From assembly GCF_009756665.1 (NCBI RefSeq), contig NZ_CP037953.1, forward strand, positions 2,356,001-2,420,000: 64,000 nt of DNA, read 5' to 3'. Each line of letters starts with the position of its first letter. Within the stretch, counting starts at the first letter, position 1. Below the pieces are notes generated by a model that did no database searches, was not told where the DNA came from, and was given only the letters and a program-made list of their open reading frames with translations. A program made the translations under genes and the position numbers. This document shows, in pieces, positions 17,706-27,333 of this stretch. The stretch is from Permianibacter aggregans (GTDB lineage Bacteria; Pseudomonadota; Gammaproteobacteria; Enterobacterales; Permianibacteraceae).

Positions 17706-20700
17706 CCGTTTTCCCTGTCCTCTCGGAAGATCGTTCGACGGCGATGTATCGACGCATGGTATCGGTCAGCAGTCGACGATTGACTGGCTTCGCCAGGTAA
17801 TCATCGGCACCCGCCTCAATACAGCGTTCGCGATCTCCTTTCATGGCATGAGCCGTCAAAGCGATGATGCGGGCACTCGATAATTTCTGGGCTTTGATTG
17901 CTTCAATCGTCGCGTAGCCGTCCATGCCAGCCATCGCAATATCCATCAGGATCAGATCGATATGCTGATGCACCAGCAGCCGCAAGGCATCGACACCGCT
18001 GTTCACCGACAACAGCCGCAATTGATAGTCACTCAGCATCGCCTCCAGTGAAATGATATTGCGGGCATCGTCGTCAACAATCAGCACTTTTGGCATCGAA
18101 GGCGAGTCCGCGGCACCGGTAATGTGAGGGGCAATAGGTTGTAGCGTCGTTTTCGGCGGTTTGCTTTCTGGTTCGTTGTTGATGTCGGTAAAAAAGCGGC
18201 GTAACGCCTTCTTCAAATTTTCCGTATCGGTTCCTGCTTTATGTACGATCAACGCCGCAAGTTCTCGCAAACCGCTTAACTCCTCAGCGCTCAGATCGGC
18301 TCCGGTGTTAATCACCAAGGCAGTATCGTCGAGTGAGCGCAGCTCATTCATTTGCTGCAGTAGCTCATACCCGGATGCATCGGGCAGACGCAAATCCATG
18401 ATGACGGCATCGAAGCGTTGCTGGCGGTAAGCGTTGAGCGCTTGTTCGGCATCAGCACAAGTAACTACAGCAAAGCCAAGTTCTTGCAGCAAGCTGGCGT
18501 AATGCTCTCGCTCCAATTCGACGTCTTCGACCAACAGCACGTTGTGCTGCTCGGCCTTATTACTGACGCGAATTCGTTTGAACAATTGATGCAATGACTC
18601 ACGACCAACCGGCTTCAATAAATATATTACCCGTTCATCAAACCAGTCGTGCGGTTCCGGCAGGCAGGAAATGATTTGCACCGGTACGTCACGGTAAGCT
18701 GGATTGGCTTGTAGCGCACGCAGTACCTGCCAGCCGCTAATGTCCGGTAATAAAAGGTCGATAAGCACGCCGGCATATACCCGTTGCCCGATGCGCTTCA
18801 ACGCTTCATTACCTTCACTGGTTTGTTCGCACTGATAGCCATACTGTTCGGCAAACTCGCACAGCACACTGGCAAAGCAGCTGTCATCTTCGACAATAAG
18901 AATCGCGGGTTGATCGCGTGCGGTGGTGATGCGCCGGGCCGAGCTTTGCAGCTCCGGAGGTGAAACGGTTTCCAATGGTATTTGAAGTGTGAAAACTGAA
19001 CCCTGTCCCGGCACGCTCTCAACCAGAATTTCTCCGCCGAATAACTGTGCCAACTGTCGGGAAATGGTCAAGCCCAAACCGGTGCCCCCCGACTTTCGCT
19101 GGGTACCGCTATCAATCTGATTGAAGGCGCCAAATACTTCCTGCAACTTTTCCGGTGCGATGCCGATGCCGGTATCCAGTACCCGAAACTCGAGGCTGGG
19201 CATGAAGCCCGGTGTTGCCATCATGCCGCGCATGACGGTGACCGAGACATGGCCCTTTTCGGTAAACTTGATAGCGTTACTAATCAGATTACGCAGAATC
19301 TGTGCCAGCCGTGCCCGATCAGTCAGCACAGTACTCGGCACTTCTTTGCCAATATTCAGATTCAGCAGCAAACCCCGGCTTTCAGCTAAGGGTTGCAGGG
19401 CATGCTGCAATTCCTCGAGCAGATCGCGAATGTCGTGCGGTGATTTTTGCAGACTCATCTTGCCGGCTTCGATTTTCGACAGATCGAGAATATCGTTAAT
19501 CAAGGCCAGCAAGTCCTGACCGGCACGATGAATGATATCGGCATGAAAAATCTGTTTTTCGCTTAGCGTTTTTTCCTTGTTGCTGCGCAATTGATCGCTG
19601 AGAATCAAAATGCTGTTCAGTGGGGTACGCAGCTCGTGTGACATATTGGCCAGAAACTCGGATTTGTAGCGATTGAGTTCCTCCAGTTCCTGGGCCTGCT
19701 TTTCCAACTTCTGCGTCGCGTCCTTTCTGGCGCTGATATCGACCAACACCGCCTGCACCAGATGACGACCGCTCTTGGTCAACGCCGATAAACCGATCTC
19801 GACCGGGATCAACCGACCCGATTGGTGCTTGGCGTACAGATCACGGTTGGCACCGATGTGGGTGCGTACGGGTTGCCGAAAATAACGGGCGCGCAAATCC
19901 GGATGATGTGGTCGCACGGAATCCGGCACCAGTTGATCGACGGTCTGTCCGATCAGTTGTTCACGTCGATAGCCAAGCAGCTGTTCGGTCTGTTGATTGA
20001 CCAACTCAATCAATCCTTGTTCATTGATCAGCAGAATGGCATTCGGCGAGGCTTCGATAATTTCCTTCAGTCGTTCCTCACTTTCGATATGCTCAGTCAG
20101 ATCGCTGAAGCTCAGCACCAGCTTTTGGCCGCTGCCATGTTGCAAGCCGGCGACACTCAGTTCAACGGCGATAGTCTGATCGCGAACAGGCAGATCAATA
20201 CGCAGATTTTTTTCCAGCAGTCCGGGTCCACTCAGCTGCAGTTGCCGGAAATAATCAGCCAGCGGCAGACGCTGCAACCAGTCTGGTGTTGTGTTCGGCG
20301 CTGGCGTTGACAACAGATCGGCAAACCGGGTGTTGGCAATCTCAATGTTTTCCTGCTCGTTGACAATGGCTGTTGCTACCGGCGATTGCATCAGCAGACT
20401 GACAAACAATTGTTCCCGATCGCGAACTGCAGCAGCGTTGAGGCTGGCCGCTTGCAAAGCGCGCTCGCGCGTGTACAGGTAACCGGCAACCAGCAAGGCG
20501 CTGAGCAGTGATGCGAACAAACCAAGGCTGAGCGTATACCAGTTCCGGGTTGGCGCCATGGCCTGATCGTAGGTAGGGCTACTGCGTGCCTGCAATTGCC
20601 AGTGACGACCGAAAATCTGCAGCGAACTGGTGTGTTGAAAGTGACTGTCGTAGTTCTCGCTGATCGAATTGAACAAAGGGAACTGTGGCGATTGTTGATC

Positions 20701-21486
20701 GAGTAATTTCAGCTCGTACATCAGCAGTTGGGCGCCGAGCACATTCTGGACAAAATCACTCATCCGAAACGGGCTGTAAACGGTTCCGATAAAATGCGCA
20801 CGACGGCTGGTCGCATCGGGTTCGGCATCGGGCATAGGCCGATAAAGTGGCACGTAGAGCAGTGTACCGGTCTGGATATCCTGTTCGGTTTCCTGAACCA
20901 GAATGACCGGGCCGGACATTCGTGACATGCCGCTTTCGATCGCGGCATCAATGGCATTGCGGCGCACCACTTCCGAATACATATCGAAGCCGAGTGCGCG
21001 TTGATTGCGCCAATCTTCGGGAGCCAGATGTTCAATCAATAAATAATGCGGCCGATCACCTGCCGGGAAATAACGGAAATCCGGCTGTTGATTGGTGCGC
21101 ATCTGCTGAACAAAGCTATCACGCTCATGTTGTGACAGATAGCGTGCCCAACCGACACCCTGAATGCCGGGATAGCGATTCTGGATATGCAGTTGCTCAA
21201 TGGCGCGATTCCAGATTGACCGTGGTACGTCGTCGCTGTTCAGCAGTAACGTGCCGACGCCACGCAGCATCAGCTCGTACAACTGCATTTGATTTTCCAG
21301 TGTGGAAGCGAGCGATTCGACCTGGTCATCGAAGCGTTGCTGCTGTTCGTGGATGGCGTCGCTGTTGATGCGCTGCCAGATCAGCGTAACTGGAATCGCC
21401 AGTACAAGAAACACGAGCAGGCCCACCCAGCCGGCGCGCTTCAGTGCAGCAGGCGGGTGATTGGGGTGCGCGGTTGCAGATTCCAT
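17689..21486 (-). CDS. Hybrid sensor histidine kinase with CHASE, two PAS and three receiver domains
   Basis: 1265 residues. A transmembrane segment lies near 18-38. A periplasmic CHASE-type sensor domain follows (about 60-310; [11 protein letters not shown] is visible). The second transmembrane segment is near 320-342, and two PAS domains cover about 360-590. HisKA has the phospho-accepting His near 617 in [11 protein letters not shown]. The HATPase has [10 protein letters not shown]-type and [10 protein letters not shown] boxes. Three receiver domains start near 860 (IVEDDS), 982 (LVEDVE) and 1133 (IVDDDA). Receivers two and three show canonical Asp motifs ([18 protein letters not shown]); receiver one reads [10 protein letters not shown] phosphorelay into the overlapping GGDEF-EAL regulator is likely. 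A CHASE domain implies a small extracellular ligand, unknown here. Confidence 0.92.
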   Translation of the reverse strand: MESATAHPNHPPAALKRAGWVGLLVFLVLAIPVTLIWQRINSDAIHEQQQRFDDQVESLASTLENQMQLYELMLRGVGTLLLNSDDVPRSIWNRAIEQLHIQNRYPGIQGVGWARYLSQHERDSFVQQMRTNQQPDFRYFPAGDRPHYLLIEHLAPEDWRNQRALGFDMYSEVVRRNAIDAAIESGMSRMSGPVILVQETEQDIQTGTLLYVPLYRPMPDAEPDATSRRAHFIGTVYSPFRMSDFVQNVLGAQLLMYELKLLDQQSPQFPLFNSISENYDSHFQHTSSLQIFGRHWQLQARSSPTYDQAMAPTRNWYTLSLGLFASLLSALLVAGYLYTRERALQAASLNAAAVRDREQLFVSLLMQSPVATAIVNEQENIEIANTRFADLLSTPAPNTTPDWLQRLPLADYFRQLQLSGPGLLEKNLRIDLPVRDQTIAVELSVAGLQHGSGQKLVLSFSDLTEHIESEERLKEIIEASPNAILLINEQGLIELVNQQTEQLLGYRREQLIGQTVDQLVPDSVRPHHPDLRARYFRQPVRTHIGANRDLYAKHQSGRLIPVEIGLSALTKSGRHLVQAVLVDISARKDATQKLEKQAQELEELNRYKSEFLANMSHELRTPLNSILILSDQLRSNKEKTLSEKQIFHADIIHRAGQDLLALINDILDLSKIEAGKMSLQKSPHDIRDLLEELQHALQPLAESRGLLLNLNIGKEVPSTVLTDRARLAQILRNLISNAIKFTEKGHVSVTVMRGMMATPGFMPSLEFRVLDTGIGIAPEKLQEVFGAFNQIDSGTQRKSGGTGLGLTISRQLAQLFGGEILVESVPGQGSVFTLQIPLETVSPPELQSSARRITTARDQPAILIVEDDSCFASVLCEFAEQYGYQCEQTSEGNEALKRIGQRVYAGVLIDLLLPDISGWQVLRALQANPAYRDVPVQIISCLPEPHDWFDERVIYLLKPVGRESLHQLFKRIRVSNKAEQHNVLLVEDVELEREHYASLLQELGFAVVTCADAEQALNAYRQQRFDAVIMDLRLPDASGYELLQQMNELRSLDDTALVINTGADLSAEELSGLRELAALIVHKAGTDTENLKKALRRFFTDINNEPESKPPKTTLQPIAPHITGAADSPSMPKVLIVDDDARNIISLEAMLSDYQLRLLSVNSGVDALRLLVHQHIDLILMDIAMAGMDGYATIEAIKAQKLSSARIIALTAHAMKGDRERCIEAGADDYLAKPVNRRLLTDTMRRYIAVERSSERTGKTDARVD

Positions 21487-21582
21487 CGGTACAGCGTCCT
21501 TTAGTCCTTGCCCAAGTGTAGACGCTGATGGAAAAGAGGATGTGTGGCAAAAGCCTTAATGAATTTGAGGTTTTTGCGTTAT

Positions 21583-22563
21583 TTACAGTTGATTTTCCTG
21601 TTGCAGCCAATTCAGGGTGTCGTTGACCAATTGTTGTGCCGGGGAAATTTGGTAATCGAGATCACGAATCGCCGCATCGCTGTTGCAGCGCACATGGCCA
21701 CAGACGATGCGGGCACTTTCGCGGGTGATGTCCGGCTCCTCGCCGGTGAAGCTGGCGATCAGTTCCTTGCTGGCGCCAAGCAAATAGAGCAGCGATTTCG
21801 GCACCGTGCGAGAAGGGCAAGGCACCTGCAAGCGCTCGGCCGCCAGTTGCATCAAATCGAGAAAACGGATCGGCTCACCACCGAGAAAATAGTTGAGGCC
21901 CAGTCGACCCTTATCAACGGCAGCAATGTGGGCACGCGCCACGTCGCGGACATCGCAGAACATGCCGGTGCCCGGCGGAATGCCCGGTAATTCACCGCGC
22001 TTCAGCAGGCGGAATAGGCGCGCCCAGTTACTGGTGTCGTAAGGGCCGAGAATATGACAAGGATTGATCAGTACCGCCGGCAAACCCTGGCTGATACCGG
22101 CCCGTACTTCCTGCTCAGCCAGTGCCTTGGTTTGATAATAGTGAATCGAACTCTCCGCGCCACGTGGTGTGCTCAGCTCATCGACGACATCGTCGCGCTC
22201 ACCGAAGGCTGAAATGGAGCTGGTATGAATAAAGCGGCGCACTTTTTGTTGCAGTGCTGCCTGCACCATATGGCGAGTGCCGAGCACATTGGTGCGGTAT
22301 TGGCGCGCTCGGTGCGGTGGCCACAGGCTGGTGTCGCCGGCGACGTGAAACACCGCGTCACATTGCGCCGGAATTCGTTTCGCCAGTTGCGCAGCATCGT
22401 CGAGGTCGCCTTCGATCAATTCGATGTTGAAACGCGACAGATAGCTGATACGTTCCGGGTTGCGCACCAAGGCCAGTACGCGCCATTGTTGTGCCAACAA
22501 TGCGGCGACCAGATTGGTGCCAACGAAACCCGTGGCGCCGGTGACAAACGCGGTGCGAGTCAT
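21583..22563 (-). CDS. Extended short-chain dehydrogenase/reductase (NAD-dependent epimerase family)
   Basis: 326 residues with the Rossmann motif TGATGFVG at the N-terminus, the active-site Tyr-Lys pair in YYQTKAL preceded by HTSSISAFGE, and an NPCHILGPYD substrate region. It resembles dihydroflavonol-4-reductase/3-beta-HSD-like NAD(P)-dependent reductases. The substrate is unknown. It lies between serA and the two-component pair on the same strand and is separated from serA by serA's terminator, so it probably has its own promoter. Confidence 0.82.
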   Translation of the reverse strand: MTRTAFVTGATGFVGTNLVAALLAQQWRVLALVRNPERISYLSRFNIELIEGDLDDAAQLAKRIPAQCDAVFHVAGDTSLWPPHRARQYRTNVLGTRHMVQAALQQKVRRFIHTSSISAFGERDDVVDELSTPRGAESSIHYYQTKALAEQEVRAGISQGLPAVLINPCHILGPYDTSNWARLFRLLKRGELPGIPPGTGMFCDVRDVARAHIAAVDKGRLGLNYFLGGEPIRFLDLMQLAAERLQVPCPSRTVPKSLLYLLGASKELIASFTGEEPDITRESARIVCGHVRCNSDAAIRDLDYQISPAQQLVNDTLNWLQQENQL

Positions 22564-22620
22564 GTTCTGCCTTTTTGCGCTGCCAAGGTATTTATCGAGC
22601 TTACTCGCCCACGCGACAAG

Positions 22621-22646
22621 AAAAAAGGGAGCTGTAGCTCCCTTTT
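22621..22646 (-). terminator. Rho-independent terminator after serA
   Basis: On the minus strand AAAAGGGAGCT-AC-AGCTCCCTTTTTT: an 11-base stem, 2-base loop and a T run, beginning about 20 bases beyond the serA stop. Confidence 0.88.
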
Positions 22647-22665
22647 CTGCGTGATAACACGATCC

Positions 22666-23898
22666 TCAATACAGCAATCGCGCCCGAATCGTGCCCTGAA
22701 TGGCTTTCAGCTTCTCGAATGCGGCATCGCTCGACTCGGAATCGATATCAATGACGACATAACCGATATTGGCATTGGTTTGCAGGTACTGGGCTGAGAT
22801 GTTGACGCCCATGTCAGAAAACACGCTGTTGACCTGGCGCAGAATGCCTGGTTCGTTTTTGTGAATGTGCAGAATGCGATGTTTACCGGCATGTTCCGGC
22901 AAACTGACTTCCGGAAAATTCACCGCCGACAGGGTCGAGCCGTTATTGGAATATTTGACCAGTTTTTCGATCACTTCGATGCCAATTGCGGCCTGCGCTT
23001 CCTGCGTCGAACCGCCGATATGCGGCGTCAGGATAACGTTGTCGAATTCGCGCAAAGGCGACACAAATTCTTCCTTGTTCGATTTCGGTTCTTTCGGAAA
23101 CACATCGATCGCGGCGCCAGCCAGATGACCGCTTTTCAACACGTTGTACAGCGCATCAATATCAACGACAGTGCCGCGCGAGGCATTAATTAGCAGCGCG
23201 CCTTTTTTCATCGTCGACAACTGCGCTTCGCCGATCATGTTTTTGGTTTGTGCCGTTTCCGGCACATGCAGCGTCACGACATCACTGGTCGCCAGCAACT
23301 CCTGCAGGCTGTTGACGGCATTGGCATTGCCGAGGCTTAGTTTGTTTTCGATATCGTAGAACTGCACCCGCATGCCGAGATTCTCAGCGAGAATGCCAAG
23401 CTGGGTGCCGATATGGCCGTAGCCAATAATGCCCAGCGTTTTACCGCGTGCTTCAAAGCTGCCTTCAGCGGCTTTCAGCCATTCGCCGCGATGGGTCGCG
23501 GCATTTTTTTCCGGAATCCGGCGCAACAGCAGAATGATTTCACCAAGCACCAATTCGGCCACCGAGCGGGTATTGGCAAATGGCGCATTGAACACTGGCA
23601 CGCCGAGCTGCTGAGCAGCATCCAAATCGACCTGATTGGTGCCGATACAGAAGCAGCCGACGGCGGCCAGTTTCGGCGCTTTGGCGAGCAAATCGGCGGT
23701 CAGCTTGGTATTGGAACGAATGCCGATGAAATGGGCCTGGCTCAGCTCCTGCCCCAGCTGATCGGGCGGCAGCGACTTCTCGAAATAGGCGATATTGGTA
23801 TATCCGTCTGACTTCAGGTAATCGACGGCGCGGGGATGAATACCTTCTAACAGCAAAAAGCGTATGCGCTCCTTGCCCAGCGATTGGCGGCTGCTCAC
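22666..23898 (-). CDS. serA: D-3-phosphoglycerate dehydrogenase
   Basis: First step of serine biosynthesis: NAD-dependent oxidation of 3-phosphoglycerate. From a GTG at 23898 the protein is 410 residues, exactly the E. coli length. That start has CCGAGGA upstream and aligns with the E. coli N-terminus; longer versions run through non-homologous sequence. Visible are VGCFCIGTNQVDLDAA, the NAD-binding GIIGYGHIGTQLG, NASRGTVVDI, the catalytic His in LTPHIGGSTQEAQ, and a C-terminal ACT domain (about 339-410, IHKNEPGILRQVN to the end) that binds serine for feedback inhibition. Confidence 0.97.
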   Translation of the reverse strand: MSSRQSLGKERIRFLLLEGIHPRAVDYLKSDGYTNIAYFEKSLPPDQLGQELSQAHFIGIRSNTKLTADLLAKAPKLAAVGCFCIGTNQVDLDAAQQLGVPVFNAPFANTRSVAELVLGEIILLLRRIPEKNAATHRGEWLKAAEGSFEARGKTLGIIGYGHIGTQLGILAENLGMRVQFYDIENKLSLGNANAVNSLQELLATSDVVTLHVPETAQTKNMIGEAQLSTMKKGALLINASRGTVVDIDALYNVLKSGHLAGAAIDVFPKEPKSNKEEFVSPLREFDNVILTPHIGGSTQEAQAAIGIEVIEKLVKYSNNGSTLSAVNFPEVSLPEHAGKHRILHIHKNEPGILRQVNSVFSDMGVNISAQYLQTNANIGYVVIDIDSESSDAAFEKLKAIQGTIRARLLY

Positions 23899-24206
23899 GT
23901 TATCCTCGGAACTGGTTGGACGAGACTGGACGGATCGAGAATTTCTCAGGTTTTGTCTGGCATTGCAAACAGCTTTTGGCGATACGTTATGCGAGCAGGT
24001 TTGGGTTGCCGCGCTACCGATCATCGCCCATAACCACCCCCAATTTATAGCCCGATTCGCGACGCAGTGCACAAGCCGATTAGGCAGGTGAATGTTTTTC
24101 GGACAAATTAGTGTCAGGTTTCTTGCCAATCGTGCGAATCGGTATAACAATAGAGCACCCTGGATGGAGCCAACGGGCAAATCACCGCAAATTAAGGACG
24201 ATGTCT
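23899..24206. other. Divergent intergenic region between serA and the exopolysaccharide locus
   Basis: About 300 bases with no gene-like frame. It contains the promoter candidate at 24123-24151 for the plus-strand locus. No clear serA promoter or operator palindrome was identified. Confidence 0.5.
24123..24151 (+). promoter_or_regulatory. Candidate sigma-70 promoter for the exopolysaccharide operon
   Basis: TTGCCA (24123-24128), 17-base spacer, AACAAT (24146-24151) inside TATAACAAT. It would start transcription about 50 bases before the export lipoprotein gene. A prediction by eye only. Confidence 0.4.
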
Positions 24207-24827
24207 ATGCGCCACACCTTTCTGCTTTTCCCGCTGATTGTGCTTGTACTGGCTGCCTGCAGCAGCCGCGAACCGCTGCCTTCAGCACCATTGAATCAAC
24301 CGTTCACGACCGATCCGGACCGCTACCAATACCTGATTGGCCCGGGCGATTCGATGAGCATCTTCGTTTGGCGTAACTCGGAAGTTTCTACCACTGTTAC
24401 CGTTCGCCCGGACGGCCGCATCACCGCGCCGCTGGTCGAAGACGTCATGGCTGCCAACAAAACCCCAACACAATTGGCCCGTGATTTGGAAAAAGCGCTC
24501 GGTGCTTATATCAAAGATCCGATCGTTACCGTCACAATGACCGGTTTTGTTGGGCCATTCGCCGAGCAAATCCGCGTGGTGGGCGAAGCGGCGAAACCAC
24601 AATCGCTGTCCTATCGCCAACACATGACGCTGCTGGACGCGATGATCGCCGTCGGCGGCTTGACCGATTACGCCAACGGCAATGGCGCCATTCTGACCCG
24701 TATTGTCGAAGGCCAGCAGCGTGAATACACCGTGCGCCTGACTGATTTGATCAAGGATGGCGACATCACCGCCAATGCTGAACTGCTGCCGGGCGACGTC
24801 ATCATTATTCCGGAATCCTTCTTTTAA
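24207..24827 (+). CDS. XrtA-type exopolysaccharide export lipoprotein (Wza-like)
   Basis: 206 residues from the ATG at 24207, eight bases from AAGGA; an ATG six bases upstream is too close to that site. The lipobox LAAC puts the acylated Cys at residue 18. The poly-export (OPX) domain begins YLIGPGDSMSIFVWRN and continues into VRPDGRITAPLVEDVMA. A SLBB-like part follows, with VVGEAAKPQSLSYRQHMTLLDAMIAVGGL and a GDVIIIPESFF end. It is shorter than E. coli Wza and matches the small export proteins that lead XrtA clusters. It should form the outer-membrane exit for the polymer. Confidence 0.9.
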   Translation: MRHTFLLFPLIVLVLAACSSREPLPSAPLNQPFTTDPDRYQYLIGPGDSMSIFVWRNSEVSTTVTVRPDGRITAPLVEDVMAANKTPTQLARDLEKALGAYIKDPIVTVTMTGFVGPFAEQIRVVGEAAKPQSLSYRQHMTLLDAMIAVGGLTDYANGNGAILTRIVEGQQREYTVRLTDLIKDGDITANAELLPGDVIIIPESFF

Positions 24828-24885
24828 TTAATGCCGTAGCCGGCCGGCGCATGGACGCGAGGCCGGGTTAGCAGGGAATGCCACC

Positions 24886-26442
24886 ATGCAAGATATTGTT
24901 GAACAATTACTTTCCTATATCCGGGGAATCTGGCGTCAGCGTTGGTATGCGCTGCTAGTAGCCTGGACCCTCTCCATTGCCGGTTGGGCCTTCGTCATTT
25001 ACCAACCGGATCAATACGAAGCCACTGCTAGGGTCCAGGTTGACAGTTATTCGATTCTGCAGCCATTGCTGAACGACATGACCGTGCCGGTGTCATCGCC
25101 GGAACGCATTCGGCAACTGCAACAGACCATTAAGTCACGGCCAAATTTAGAAAAAGTGGTGCGTACTGCCGATCTGGATTTGAAGACAACCAGTGATGGT
25201 GAATTTGACAAGGTGGTCAATCAGCTTGAGAAAAATTTGAACTTCCGTCGAGCTGGCAACAACGAACTGTATTTCATCAGCTACACCGATGATGATCCGG
25301 CGCAGGCCAAGCGGGTCGTACAGGCCTTGCTGAACCTGTTCATCGAAAAGGCACTCGGCGACACTCGTCAAGATACCAATAGCGCTCAGCGCTTCCTCGA
25401 AAAGCAAATTGATGAATATTCGCAGCGTCTGCTGGAATCGGAAAACCGTTTAAAAGATTTCAAACGCAAAAATCTCGGTTTGATGCCGGAACAAGGCAAG
25501 GATTATTACCAGCGCTTGCAGGAAGCCAATAGCCGCGTTGAAGAGGCAGAACTGGAGTTGCGCCAAGCAGAAAACCTGGCCGCCGAGTTGCAACGTCAGC
25601 TGACCGGCGAATCGCCAACGTTCGGCATGATGGCGCCACCATCGGTAACCACGTCGGTGCCGGAGCTGGATTCGCGTATTGCCCGTCTGCAAAGCAATTT
25701 GGATGAGCTGCTGACGCGCTACACCGATAAACATCCGGATGTCGTCAACACCCGCTCCCGCATCGATGAATTACTGAAGCAGCGTCAGGAAGCATTGAAG
25801 GCCGGCGCCAGCGCGACAACCGGTGGCATGCCACTGGAAACCAATCCGGTGTTCCAGCAACTGAAAATTTCTGCCAGCGAAGCCGAAGCACGTGCGGCTT
25901 CATTGCGAGTCAAAGTCGCGGAGTACCGCGCCAAAGCCGAAGAGCTGGACAAGAAAGTCTATATCCTGCCGCAGATCGAGCAGGAGTTAGGCCAGTTGAC
26001 TCGGGATTACGATGTCACCAAACAGAACTACGACAAACTGATTCAAAAGCGCGAACAAGCGCGTATTTCGCAGGATCGCGAGCAGAACACCAGCGACATT
26101 TCGTTCAAAGTCATCGACCCACCGCGGGTACCGCCGGAGCCGGTTGGTCCCAATCGTTTGTTGTTACTGAGTGGTGTGTTCGCGGTCGCGTTGGGTGCGG
26201 GTTTTGCCGTCGCGCTGGTGATTTCGCAAGTACTCAGCACGTTTGATAGCCCGCGCATGTTGATGCAACAAATGCAGGTGCCGGTATTCGGTACGGTGTC
26301 CCTGGTATTGAGCCCGCAAGCACAAAGAATCCGCCGGGTGAAAAACTGGGTTTTTCTGGCGTTGATCAGCGCCTTATTGCCGGTGTACGGCGGCCTCGTT
26401 TATTTGCAAACGATAGCCCGCGTCAGTGGCAGTGGAAGTTAA
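24886..26442 (+). CDS. XrtA-type polysaccharide chain-length determinant (Wzz/PCP family)
   Basis: 518 residues. A cytoplasmic start is followed by a transmembrane segment (about 18-38). A Wzz domain (YEATARVQVD, ILQPLLNDM) comes next, then a long periplasmic coiled coil (about 170-420, with SENRLKDFKRKN and repeated Gln/Glu-rich heptads). A second transmembrane segment is near 425-447, after the PPRVPPEPVGPNR Pro-rich motif. A third hydrophobic segment lies near the C-terminus. There is no kinase domain; the tyrosine kinase is the next gene, as in other XrtA loci. It controls polymer length and couples to the export protein. AGGGAA lies upstream of the ATG. Confidence 0.9.
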   Translation: MQDIVEQLLSYIRGIWRQRWYALLVAWTLSIAGWAFVIYQPDQYEATARVQVDSYSILQPLLNDMTVPVSSPERIRQLQQTIKSRPNLEKVVRTADLDLKTTSDGEFDKVVNQLEKNLNFRRAGNNELYFISYTDDDPAQAKRVVQALLNLFIEKALGDTRQDTNSAQRFLEKQIDEYSQRLLESENRLKDFKRKNLGLMPEQGKDYYQRLQEANSRVEEAELELRQAENLAAELQRQLTGESPTFGMMAPPSVTTSVPELDSRIARLQSNLDELLTRYTDKHPDVVNTRSRIDELLKQRQEALKAGASATTGGMPLETNPVFQQLKISASEAEARAASLRVKVAEYRAKAEELDKKVYILPQIEQELGQLTRDYDVTKQNYDKLIQKREQARISQDREQNTSDISFKVIDPPRVPPEPVGPNRLLLLSGVFAVALGAGFAVALVISQVLSTFDSPRMLMQQMQVPVFGTVSLVLSPQAQRIRRVKNWVFLALISALLPVYGGLVYLQTIARVSGSGS

Positions 26443-26452
26443 GGAGCGCGCC

Positions 26453-27331
26453 ATGGATTTAATTGAAAAAGCCGCGGCCCGTTTGGCCCTGCAGGAAGCG
26501 CCGGCCAAACCGGAGCAAGCCAGTCCTTTACAAAAACCGGTGCTGCAAGAATCCAGCACTGGCGAAAGCGTGACCTTGCCGCTTGATGATCGGCCAGTCG
26601 ATTTGACGCTGGATTTGAAGCGTTTGCATGATCTCGGTATGGTCGTACCCGACACCGCACGCAGCCAAATCAAGGAAGAGTTCCGCCATATCAAACGGCC
26701 GTTGCTGATGAATGCTGCCGGCAAAGGCACCAGCATTTTGAAACACGCCAATCTGATCATGGTCAGCAGCGCTCATCCCGGCGAAGGCAAAACGTTTAAC
26801 GCGGCCAATCTCGCTTTAAGTATTGCTGCCGAGCGCGACAAAACGGTCTTGCTGGTCGATTGCGATGTCGTGCGGCCAGCGCTAGGTAATTTGCTCGGCT
26901 ACTCCAGTCAGCGCGGACTGGTGGATTACCTGATCAATCCGAGTCTGGATTTATCGGATCTGATGCTGAAAACGGATTTGCCTACGCTGTCGGTATTGCC
27001 GGCTGGCAATCCTCACCATTTATCAACCGAACTGCTCGCTTCCGATGCGATGCAGGCGCTTACGGTCGAGCTTTCGACCCGTTACAGCGACCGTGTGGTC
27101 ATTTTCGATTCACCGCCACTGCTCGCCACCACCGAATCCTGCGTGTTGGCGCATTTGATGGGGCAGATCGTTATCGTCGTCGAAGCCGAGCGCACCACGC
27201 GTTCCGATGTTCGCGAAGCGCTGGAACGGCTCGGTAGTCTGCCGGAAACGGCAGTCGGCTTTGTGCTGAACAAAACCCGGCATGAACGCGAAGCCGGTTA
27301 CTACGGTTATGGCTACGGTTACGGGTACTGA
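26453..27331 (+). CDS. XrtA-associated bacterial tyrosine autokinase (BY-kinase)
   Basis: 292 residues from the ATG at 26453, preceded by AAGGAG. Walker A is HPGEGKT at about 108-114, the A' motif LLVDCDVV follows, and Walker B is VVIFDSPPLL. The C-terminus is a tyrosine-rich tail (GYYGYGYGYGY), the usual autophosphorylation cluster. Family members phosphorylate each other to gate polymer synthesis through the Wzz-like partner, encoded 10 bases upstream. The N-terminal ~85 residues are a hydrophilic extension containing EEFRHIKRPLL, the helix that contacts the neighbouring subunit in BY-kinases. Confidence 0.92.
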   Translation: MDLIEKAAARLALQEAPAKPEQASPLQKPVLQESSTGESVTLPLDDRPVDLTLDLKRLHDLGMVVPDTARSQIKEEFRHIKRPLLMNAAGKGTSILKHANLIMVSSAHPGEGKTFNAANLALSIAAERDKTVLLVDCDVVRPALGNLLGYSSQRGLVDYLINPSLDLSDLMLKTDLPTLSVLPAGNPHHLSTELLASDAMQALTVELSTRYSDRVVIFDSPPLLATTESCVLAHLMGQIVIVVEAERTTRSDVREALERLGSLPETAVGFVLNKTRHEREAGYYGYGYGYGY

Positions 27332-27333
27332 TC

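Noticed and set aside
24201-24203. Upstream ATG as start of the export lipoprotein
   Set aside because: It is only two bases from the AAGGA site; the ATG at 24207 has proper spacing and gives a clean lipoprotein signal.
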